Positions 8,248-13,772 of a stretch of DNA of 16,509 nt are shown here, in pieces (position 1 is the first letter of the stretch; the number at the start of each line of letters is the position of its first letter). The notes under the pieces were generated by a model, which saw only the letters and a list, made by a program, of their open reading frames with translations, did not search any database and was not told the origin of the DNA. The stretch is from Halanaerobiaceae bacterium. GTDB taxonomy: Bacteria > Bacillota > Halanaerobiia > Halanaerobiales > Halarsenatibacteraceae. The translations under genes and the position numbers were made by a program. Location of the stretch: NCBI GenBank assembly GCA_003554685.1, contig PWHA01000281.1:1-16509 (forward strand), given 5' to 3'.

Positions 8248-8309
8248 AAATTAAAAGCCCCGCTTTCCCTTTGTTTTGTGGCGAGGAGGCAGATTTGGAA
8301 AGCAGGGCT
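8248..8309 (-). terminator. Terminator-like hairpin upstream of the tetR promoter
   Basis: Read on the minus strand, the arm at 8309-8297 (AGCCCTGCTTTCC) pairs with the arm at 8268-8256 (GGAAAGCGGGGCT) over 13 positions with one mismatch. The loop is 28 nt and a TTTTAATTT tract follows. This has the form of an intrinsic terminator for leftward transcription, although the loop is longer than usual. It lies upstream of the tetR promoter, so it cannot end the pump operon; it would end an RNA starting further right. The hairpin could also form in a rightward RNA, but then without a T tract. Confidence 0.45.
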
Positions 8310-8435
8310 CGGGGATGGCTCTCTTGCAATAATTTCCCGAGTAATTATCAATTTAAGATGCCTAGAGCTTTATTTTTATTAATATAAATGTTATCATTTG
8401 AAATACATTATATGATATAATAGATTAAATTGCAA
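8308..8435 (-). promoter_or_regulatory. Candidate minus-strand promoter and structured leader
   Basis: On the minus strand, TTGCAA (8435-8430) and TATAAT (8412-8407) are spaced by 17 nt and would start an RNA near 8400. That RNA contains CTCGGG (8341-8336), which can pair with CCCGAG (8313-8308). It also contains GCTCT (8368-8364), which can pair with AGAGC (8322-8318); the two pairings together would form a pseudoknot. The terminator-like hairpin follows at once. This could be a small RNA of about 150 nt or a terminating leader for the tetR operon. I recognise no known riboswitch class, and the assignment rests on promoter and pairing patterns alone. Confidence 0.3.
8413..8421 (+). promoter_or_regulatory. 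Extended -10 promoter for the HAD phosphatase gene
   Basis: The plus strand reads TGATATAAT: a perfect TATAAT (8416-8421) with the TGn extension, which can compensate for a poor -35. No good -35 lies at standard distance. Transcription would begin near 8428, giving a leader of about 140 nt. Near the end of that leader a six-codon frame (8533-8553, MKMAKK), preceded by AGGGG, ends just before the gene's own AAGGAGAG site. The rest of 8422-8568 shows nothing recognisable. Confidence 0.45.
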
Positions 8436-8568
8436 GTTCTATTGAAAATTTATAGCAGGTTGTTCTTTGCAGGTCTTTCAGGCAGGAAAGAAATAGTTTT
8501 TATCAAATGAAATAACATTCAGGGGAAAAGCAATGAAAATGGCGAAAAAATAACAAGGAGAGTTTAAT

Positions 8569-9336
8569 ATGGTAAAAATCAAGGGAATCTTGTTTGATAA
8601 GGATGGCACTCTTCTGGACTTTAATGCTCTTTGGATACCTATAATTGAAAAAACAACAGAACATGTCATTGATGAGATTATTGATACGGACAGTATAACC
8701 AGCAACAGAGAACAAATAAAGCAGTCCTGCCTAAGATATTTGGGAATATATCTCGATGAGAATAAAATCGATCCTGAAGGAAAACTGGCAAATTCCAATA
8801 TAACCGAAGCCACCCAGCAGGTAGCTGAATTTCTTCGGCAAAATAATCTGGTAGATTACAGACATAGGGGAAATTTAGTCGAAAAAATTATTAACCTGAT
8901 AAAAATAAGTGCCAGCCAGTTTAATTATAACCTAAAACCTACAGCAGATCTCCAGAGAGTTTTGCAGGAGTTAAAAAATATGAATCTTCAACTGGGAATT
9001 GCTACAGCAGATAATCGGCTATCGACAGAGTCCATGCTAAAACAATTAAAAATCAAAAATTTCTTTGATTTTATTGGCTGTGGGGATGATGACTGTCCCC
9101 CCAAGCCTCACCCTAGAGTAATTGAAGATTTTTGCGATTGCTGTCGGCTTACTCCTCAAGAGGTAGCTTTCGTCGGTGATACTCTAACCGATATGAACAC
9201 AGCCCATAATGCTGGGGTAGGTCTAAAAATAGCCGTTCTCTGTGGAATCGGTTCTCAAGATGATCTAAAAGAACTTGCTGATTTTGTTATTGATAATCCT
9301 GCTCAGCTGATATCGATACTAAATCAATCCAGCTAA
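8569..9336 (+). CDS. HAD-superfamily hydrolase, phosphoglycolate-phosphatase-like
   Basis: Cytosolic phosphohydrolase of 255 residues with all four HAD motifs. Motif I is FDKDGTLLDF with nucleophile Asp10 and acid/base Asp12. Motif II is ATADN with Thr146. Motif III is the Lys of PPKPHP (Lys179). Motif IV is GDTLTD with Asp204 and Asp208 binding magnesium. A helical C1 cap sits at about residues 17-110, as in the Gph/PGMB group, so a small phosphorylated metabolite is the likely substrate; its identity cannot be told. The ATG at 8569 has AAGGAGAG 7 nt upstream. The gene is visibly more A+T-rich than its neighbours: I count 18 G/C in bases 8641-8700 against 31 in 12361-12420. That may indicate transfer or a different expression class. 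Its last 18 bp overlap the end of the convergent permease gene. Confidence 0.88.
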   Translation: MVKIKGILFDKDGTLLDFNALWIPIIEKTTEHVIDEIIDTDSITSNREQIKQSCLRYLGIYLDENKIDPEGKLANSNITEATQQVAEFLRQNNLVDYRHRGNLVEKIINLIKISASQFNYNLKPTADLQRVLQELKNMNLQLGIATADNRLSTESMLKQLKIKNFFDFIGCGDDDCPPKPHPRVIEDFCDCCRLTPQEVAFVGDTLTDMNTAHNAGVGLKIAVLCGIGSQDDLKELADFVIDNPAQLISILNQSS

Positions 9337-10335
9337 TACCAGCACCTTAAAAATTATGATTGAAAGAGGGGCCAGGATAATTCCCTTAAAACCATAAAGA
9401 CTCAGGCCCAGAAAGAGACCCAGGAGCAGGATCAGAGGATGGACCCCGATATTGGTAGCCAGGACCCTGGCCTCCAGAAAGGGGCGGAAGCTCTGAACTA
9501 TGAAATATACAATCAATAAAATCAGAGAATAGAGGGGATTAATCAATAAATGGATACCCATCAGCGCCCAGAGAACTCCCCCGGGACCTACCACCGGTAT
9601 CAGATCAAGAAGACCGGCCAGCAGACCCAGTAGCAGGGCATAGGGGATCCCCATAAATCTCAGTGTGAGCCAGACCCAGAGGGTGGTGTTGGTAATTATC
9701 ATTAGCTGAACCCTGATATAAGCGGTAAAATCCTTCAGCAGTTTCGCCTTTTCCCGGTCCTCCAGATTTACTTTCCCCGAGAAATAATTTAGCAGTTTTC
9801 CCTTGTCTTTGCTCATATAGAAGGTGGCCAGGATGGTAAATATTACAAAGATGAACATCATGGGAATATTAAAGGTAAAATCTAAAAAACGGTTGAGAGC
9901 CTGAGAAAACATGATATTTACCCGCTGAAAAATCATGTCTATATTCTGGCTGATAACCTCGGCAATTTCATCAGGAACTATCTCATAAAAATCTTCCTGC
10001 CGCTGAACCAGTTCATTGATTCCCTCCACAATCTGATCACTGTAACGAGGTAATAACCTGGCCAGATCCATCAGCTCCCCAATTAGATTGGAAGAAATTA
10101 TTAAAAACAACAAAACCATGAGGAGAAAAAAAAGCGTTAAAACTATCAGGACAGCCGGCAGTCGGGGGGTTTTTTTAGCCAGCAGCGCCACCGGCCTTTC
10201 CAGAATAATGACGATCAAAGCTGCCAGCAGAAAGGGAGTCAGCTGGAAAATAATTATATTTAAAGTGAGAGCAATAAGAATAAAGACAGCGGCTCTCTTT
10301 AAAATGTCTGTATAACTCAATTCCAGTTTGAACAT
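9319..10335 (-). CDS. AI-2E-family (YtvI/PerM-like) membrane permease
   Basis: Polytopic inner-membrane protein of 338 residues from the ATG at 10335. GGAGG lies 5 nt before that ATG; the in-frame ATG at 10347 would add four residues and has no good ribosome binding site. The architecture fits the family: two to three hydrophobic helices within residues 12-85, a hydrophilic amphipathic segment at about 90-145, then five or so membrane helices. The family signature DLIPVVGPGGVLW is at about 240-252, followed by the conserved end GVHPLILLLGLFLGLSLYGF. Members are variously reported as AI-2 exporters, Na+/H+ antiporters or, in Bacillus, the sporulation protein YtvI, so the substrate is left open. 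An antiporter would suit a salt-loving host, but that is speculation. Confidence 0.85.
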   Translation of the reverse strand: MFKLELSYTDILKRAAVFILIALTLNIIIFQLTPFLLAALIVIILERPVALLAKKTPRLPAVLIVLTLFFLLMVLLFLIISSNLIGELMDLARLLPRYSDQIVEGINELVQRQEDFYEIVPDEIAEVISQNIDMIFQRVNIMFSQALNRFLDFTFNIPMMFIFVIFTILATFYMSKDKGKLLNYFSGKVNLEDREKAKLLKDFTAYIRVQLMIITNTTLWVWLTLRFMGIPYALLLGLLAGLLDLIPVVGPGGVLWALMGIHLLINPLYSLILLIVYFIVQSFRPFLEARVLATNIGVHPLILLLGLFLGLSLYGFKGIILAPLSIIIFKVLVLAGLI

Positions 10336-10515
10336 GGCAGCCTCCATTCAGGACAGAATTTTACCGGAGCCCATTTAGCTGCAGCTGTCCGGCTTTGCTG
10401 GAGTCCGGGCTGATTACCGGGAGCCGGTTTCCGGGTCAGGAATTTTGCTGGTTCTTATTTTCTCTACTGTTGATCCTGCTGTCTTTTTATTTTACCTGTT
10501 CCTGCTGTCCTGAAA

Positions 10516-10535
10516 TATTCATTATCATTTGAATA
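10516..10535. promoter_or_regulatory. Dyad at the permease transcription start (possible operator)
   Basis: TATTCA (10516-10521) and TGAATA (10530-10535) form a 6+8+6 inverted repeat directly downstream of the permease -10 box. A repressor bound here would block initiation. The spacer includes part of a 12-mer, TTATCATTTGAA, that also occurs upstream of the HAD gene at 8391-8402. Confidence 0.35.
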
Positions 10536-10537
10536 GT

Positions 10538-10566
10538 ATTATATCTCCTGACCCTGATTAATTCAA
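10538..10566 (-). promoter_or_regulatory. Promoter of the AI-2E-family permease gene
   Basis: The minus strand has TTGAAT (10566-10561) and a perfect TATAAT (10543-10538) separated by 17 nt. The predicted start is near 10531, about 195 nt before the ATG at 10335. Confidence 0.6.
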
Positions 10567-10574
10567 GAGCTAAT

Positions 10575-10603
10575 TTGTTTATTTTCACATAATTAGATAT
10601 AAT
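10575..10603 (+). promoter_or_regulatory. Promoter of the marR gene
   Basis: TTGTTT (10575-10580) and a perfect TATAAT (10598-10603) are spaced by 17 nt on the plus strand. The predicted start is near 10610, leaving a leader of about 95 nt. The -35 is weak (3 of 6). This promoter lies back to back with the permease promoter. Confidence 0.5.
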
Positions 10604-10646
10604 ATAGTTGATTTATATATGATTTTTTCTATCTTTGCTACACTTA

Positions 10647-10658
10647 GGACAAATGTCC
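10647..10658. promoter_or_regulatory. Short inverted repeat in the marR leader (possible MarR operator)
   Basis: GGACA-AA-TGTCC is a perfect 5+2+5 inverted repeat about 40 bp after the predicted marR start and 45 bp before the coding region. MarR proteins commonly bind short dyads near their own promoters, so this is a candidate autoregulatory site. It is short enough to be chance. Confidence 0.35.
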
Positions 10659-10703
10659 AGTCCCATTCTTTTATATTCATTAAAATAAAATCGGGGTGAA
10701 AAC

Positions 10704-11144
10704 ATGAATGAAAATGAACTTGACATAGTCGTCCGCACTCTCCAGGAAAGCTTTCCACCGCTTATTAAAAAAATGAACACCGGAGATTATATGCAGGAAT
10801 ATCAGCTGACTCCCACCCTTTCTAGAATTCTTTTCACCTTAAAATATCATAAAAAACAGTCCCTGTCTGAACTGGGGGCCAGGGTGGGCCTAACCACCTC
10901 CAACTGCAGTCGGGCCGTGGACAGGCTCTTTGAACTGGGTTATATCGAAAGAAATGAGGATCAGAATGATAGAAGGCGGACCCTGATAACTCTCTCCAGT
11001 TCCGGGGAAAAGCTTATAGCAGATTTAAGGCGAAAATTTAGACAGGAAATCAAAAAACATCTTTCAGGTTTATCTCAGGAGGATATCAGGCTGCTTAAAG
11101 AAGCTTCCCAGCAGATACACCGGGTCCTGTCAAAGCTGAATTGA
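10704..11144 (+). CDS. MarR-family transcriptional regulator
   Basis: Protein of 146 residues, the usual MarR length. The winged helix-turn-helix is clear: SLSELGARVGLTTSNCSRAV (about residues 53-72) holds the recognition helix, and the wing is IERNEDQNDRRRTLITLS (81-98), with the conserved Asp-Arg of the wing (D89-R90). N- and C-terminal helices form the dimer interface; LSQEDIRLLKEASQQIHRVL is typical of the end. The ATG at 10704 is preceded by GGGGTG with good spacing. It diverges from the AI-2E permease gene, and both promoters lie within about 70 bp, so control of that permease and of itself is plausible but not shown. No oxidant-sensing cysteine arrangement is evident; the single Cys68 lies in the recognition helix. 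Confidence 0.9.
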   Translation: MNENELDIVVRTLQESFPPLIKKMNTGDYMQEYQLTPTLSRILFTLKYHKKQSLSELGARVGLTTSNCSRAVDRLFELGYIERNEDQNDRRRTLITLSSSGEKLIADLRRKFRQEIKKHLSGLSQEDIRLLKEASQQIHRVLSKLN

Positions 11145-11396
11145 CCGGCTCTCCTCCGGAAACCAGCGTTCTCCGGGAAGGGCATCAACCTCAGGTTTTT
11201 TTCCTCCGGCAAATTCACCTCCTCCTTCTTGATTTTATTTTTTTATTTATTTTAGCCTGATTTCCCTGCTCTACAACAGATTTCTTTCAGCTCTATTCTG
11301 CCAGTTTTCCTGATCTCAAAAATTTTGAACTCTGTCTGATTTTTCTCTGAGCCTGATCAGAATTACCCTGATCTAATTCAGGCGGTTAAGATTATT

Positions 11397-11438
11397 AGCT
11401 AGCAATAATAAGCTTGCAATAATTAGCCTGCAATTTAT
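11397..11438. repeat. Three tandem 14-bp direct repeats
   Basis: Units at 11397-11410 (AGCTAGCAATAATA), 11411-11424 (AGCTTGCAATAATT) and 11425-11438 (AGCCTGCAATTTAT) share AGCNNGCAAT. The spacing is exactly 14 bp. It resembles a small iteron or operator array, but could be a simple slippage product. Confidence 0.6.
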
Positions 11439-11503
11439 TTATTTCTATATTTTCTGGAACAGGCCTGCTTCAATACAGCCAATATCATAAAATAAAGAAA
11501 GAT

Positions 11504-11530
11504 AAAACCCGGCTGTAATAACCGGGTTTT
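11504..11530. terminator. Bidirectional intrinsic terminator
   Basis: AAAACCCGG (11504-11512) and CCGGGTTTT (11522-11530) form a perfect 9-bp stem with a 9-nt loop and T tracts on both strands. It lies about 120 bp beyond the dacF stop, so it most likely ends the mfd-spoVB-mazG-dacF transcript. It can also stop rightward readthrough from marR. Confidence 0.75.
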
Positions 11531-11648
11531 GCTGATCACCTGATACTTTAATTATTAGTTGTTATTTTTGAATAAGGCCTGGTGTTTTTACAGTAAATTT
11601 GTCGAGAAAACAGGAAGTACCCGGTTCCACCATTTACGGTTCCACCAC

Positions 11649-12788
11649 TCAACGCCTGAGCAAACTCCTAACCCTGCGCAGCAGGCGGGTAAAGAAGCCG
11701 GCCCGCTCTATATCATGGGCGGCCAGAAGATTGGTGCGGTGGACTTCCTCGCCATCGACCATAGCGACTGCTTCGCCCAGTTTAGTGCCAGCTAAAATCG
11801 GTAGTTCTAGCTCGGATTGAATTTTTATATCGGTATCGACAGTATGTTCTTCATAGCGGGGGATAATAGCAGTTAAATCACGGTCCGTGCGGATGCTGAC
11901 ATATTCACTCTCACTTTCAGGGACTAAAATCCCTTCGATCTCATCCTCCCGGGCGAGCAGAATTTCCTGACGATAATTTTCAAAACCGTAATCCAGCAAC
12001 TTGCCGGTCAGTTCTTCACGCTGCTGGCGGGAATCGGCCCCCAGCATAATTGATATCAGGCGAAAATCTCCCTGGCTGGCTGTGGCAGCCAGGCAGAAAC
12101 CGGCAGCCCTGGTATAGCCGGTTTTCAAACCGTCCATGCCGGGATACTGCAAAATCATCCGGTTGGTGTTGGTCAGCATAGCCTGCCGGTCCGGAAGTTC
12201 CAGATATTCCAGCCAGCTCTGGCTCCAGTTTAGAACTTCCTGGTACTGCACCAGTTCCCGGGCCATTTTGCTGATATCTCGGGCAGTACTGTAATGGTCG
12301 GAATCGGACAGACCGTGAGGATTGGTAAAATTGGTATTTTCCATGCCCAGTTCCCGGGCCCGGTCATTCATCATCTCAATAAAGTTATCGTAATGCCCGC
12401 CTACCGCTTCAGCCAGGGCGTAGCTGGCATCATTGGCTGAGGCAATGGTAACAGCCATGAGCAGTTCTTCAATGGGGATTTCATCGCCGGAATCAAGAAA
12501 TATCTGGGAACCTCCCATGGAAGATGCCCCGCTGCTGATGATGGTGGTATCGGTTAATTCCAGCTCACCATTTTCAATGGCTTCCATGGTAAGGAGAACT
12601 GTCATAATTTTAGTAACACTGGCCGGAGGCAGCTCTTCATCGGCGTTATTTTCATAGAAGACCTGACCGGTTTTAGCTTCCATCAGTATTGCTGAAAGAT
12701 CATTGTTATCAAGAGCTCCGGCAGTCAGGGTAATTCCCAGCACCAGCAGAGCGGTAACTAAAAAAACTCCTGCTTTTTTCCCCGGCAT
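11649..12788 (-). CDS. dacF: D-alanyl-D-alanine carboxypeptidase (low-molecular-weight PBP, DacF/PBP5-like)
   Basis: Penicillin-sensitive DD-carboxypeptidase (peptidase family S11) that removes the terminal D-Ala from peptidoglycan pentapeptides and so limits cross-linking. Length is 379 residues, normal. A signal peptide covers about residues 1-25. The three active-site motifs are in place: Ser57-Val-Thr-Lys60 within PPASVTKIM, Ser117-Ala-Asn119 in TIASANDAS, and Lys222-Thr-Gly224 in GLKTGYTRAAG. A PBP5-type beta-rich C-terminal domain follows (about 275-350). The last 20 residues (FFTRLLRRVRSLLRR) form a basic amphipathic helix, the usual membrane anchor. The ATG at 12788 directly abuts the mazG TAG, so the two genes are probably co-transcribed and translationally coupled. 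The dacF name is by family and context; it could equally be called dacA- or dacB-like. Confidence 0.93.
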   Translation of the reverse strand: MPGKKAGVFLVTALLVLGITLTAGALDNNDLSAILMEAKTGQVFYENNADEELPPASVTKIMTVLLTMEAIENGELELTDTTIISSGASSMGGSQIFLDSGDEIPIEELLMAVTIASANDASYALAEAVGGHYDNFIEMMNDRARELGMENTNFTNPHGLSDSDHYSTARDISKMARELVQYQEVLNWSQSWLEYLELPDRQAMLTNTNRMILQYPGMDGLKTGYTRAAGFCLAATASQGDFRLISIMLGADSRQQREELTGKLLDYGFENYRQEILLAREDEIEGILVPESESEYVSIRTDRDLTAIIPRYEEHTVDTDIKIQSELELPILAGTKLGEAVAMVDGEEVHRTNLLAAHDIERAGFFTRLLRRVRSLLRR

Positions 12789-13766
12789 CTACTCATCACC
12801 TTCTTGATTGAGTTTGGCCTCTTCCCAGATGGCATCAAGCTCTTCCAGCGTCATCTCGATCAGCTTGAGATCCCTGGACTCAACCTTCTCTTCTATGAAA
12901 GAAAACCTCTCCTTGAAGCGGCGGACACAGCCCAGCAGGGCAATTTCGGGATTGACATCGAGGAAACGGGCCAGGTTGACGGCGGCAAAAAGAAGATCCC
13001 CTATCTCCCGGGCAATCTGCTCCCGGTCCTGCTGCCGGGCTGCCTGGCGGACCTCTTCCAGTTCCTCCCCGACCTTATTATAAACCGGGTCAACTTCCTC
13101 CCAGTCAAAACCCACTTCAGCAGCTAAAACCTGGACTTCCCGGGCCTGCAGCAGGGCGGGCAGATTTTTCTGGCAGTCAGCCAGAATCGACCTGCTGGCA
13201 GTACTTTCAGTTAGGCCCTCATTTTCCCGGATCTCTCCCATTTCCTGGCTGTCTACCATCTCTTCCATCTCTTCGCTGCCTTGCTTCTCTCTGCTCTCCT
13301 CCTGCTGACAAACTTCGTTATTGCCATTGACGGATTTGTTGCTAAGCAGCTTTTCCTTTTCGGCATCCTTGACAGCCTGCCAGGTCAGCTTAACATCTTC
13401 GGGAGTGTCAGCTCTCTCATCACCAAAGACATGGGGATGGCGGCGGATCAATTTTTCAGTCAGCCGGCTGATAATCCCGGTCAAATCAAAATCATCATTT
13501 TCCTCTCCAATCCTGGCCTGAAAAACCACCTGCAGCAGCAGATCGCCCAGTTCCTCGGCCATCAGCTCCGGATCGCCGGTGTCAATGGCCTCCACCGCTT
13601 CATAGGCCTCCTCAATTATATAGGGTCTGAGGGATTTATAGGTTTGAACTCGATCCCAGGGACAGCCCTCCTCGGAGCGGAGGCGGGCCATAACCTGGTG
13701 TAGTTTATTAACTTCCTGACATAAAATATCTTTATCCCTAGGTTGATTATTCATAAGCTCTTCCAT
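12789..13766 (-). CDS. mazG: Nucleoside triphosphate pyrophosphohydrolase MazG, with an extended interdomain linker
   Basis: Cytosolic enzyme that hydrolyses (d)NTPs to monophosphate and pyrophosphate, cleaning aberrant nucleotides and, in some bacteria, lowering ppGpp-related signals. It has two MazG domains. The N-terminal domain (about residues 20-135) has GCPWDRVQTYKSLRPY, the metal-binding EEAYE (52-56) and EELGD (71-75), and RRHPHVFG (108-115). The C-terminal domain (about 205-320) has GFDWEEVDPVYNKVGEELEE and EIGDLLFAAVNLAR. At 325 residues it is longer than the roughly 260 usual. The extra length is an acidic, low-complexity linker at about 141-192, between WQAVKDAEKEK and SILADCQKNLPALLQA. 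The start is uncertain: a 12-bp tandem duplication creates in-frame ATGs at 13766 and 13754, and only the latter has a GGAAG site close by. It follows the flippase gene by 6 nt. Confidence 0.93.
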   Translation of the reverse strand: MEELMNNQPRDKDILCQEVNKLHQVMARLRSEEGCPWDRVQTYKSLRPYIIEEAYEAVEAIDTGDPELMAEELGDLLLQVVFQARIGEENDDFDLTGIISRLTEKLIRRHPHVFGDERADTPEDVKLTWQAVKDAEKEKLLSNKSVNGNNEVCQQEESREKQGSEEMEEMVDSQEMGEIRENEGLTESTASRSILADCQKNLPALLQAREVQVLAAEVGFDWEEVDPVYNKVGEELEEVRQAARQQDREQIAREIGDLLFAAVNLARFLDVNPEIALLGCVRRFKERFSFIEEKVESRDLKLIEMTLEELDAIWEEAKLNQEGDE

Positions 13767-13772
13767 AAGCTC

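Larger units (their letters stand above)
10336..10703. other. Divergent intergenic region between permease and marR
   Basis: The left half (10340-10445) is G+C-rich and would be the permease leader of about 195 nt. It holds AGCCC and GGGCT arms (10367-10371 and 10406-10410) around the palindrome AGCTGCAGCT (10377-10386), plus several CCGG-containing repeats. CCTGCTGTC occurs twice (10464 and 10501). The right half is A+T-rich and carries two back-to-back promoters and two dyad elements, listed separately. I recognise no known riboswitch. Confidence 0.45.
11145..11648. other. Gene-free region between marR and dacF
   Basis: I see no credible gene in these 504 bases. The left part is pyrimidine-rich on the plus strand, with T runs after 11193 but only a weak hairpin (AACC-TCA-GGTT). 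A hairpin GCCTGA...TCAGGC lies at 11351-11383. A 14-bp triple repeat (11397-11438) and a bidirectional terminator (11504-11530) follow and are listed separately. The convergent arrangement of marR and dacF explains why terminators rather than promoters are expected here. Confidence 0.5.

Noticed and set aside
8285..8310. On the plus strand, GGCAGATTTGGAAAGCAGGGC slightly resembles the conserved tip of bacterial SRP RNA.
   Set aside because: The GGAAG-type tetraloop and the flanking symmetric loops are not kept, and no full-length stem can be drawn.
8300..8330. On the minus strand, GCAAG..AGCCATCCCCGAGCC resembles part of 6S RNA (SsrS).
   Set aside because: The remaining hallmarks are missing: the 3' side lacks a strand that could close the long outer stem, and A+T-rich promoter DNA follows instead. 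The likeness is probably chance.
8533..8553. Six-codon leader peptide frame before the HAD gene.
   Set aside because: Too short to judge; no run of regulatory codons and no hairpins suited to attenuation next to it. Mentioned only in the promoter entry.
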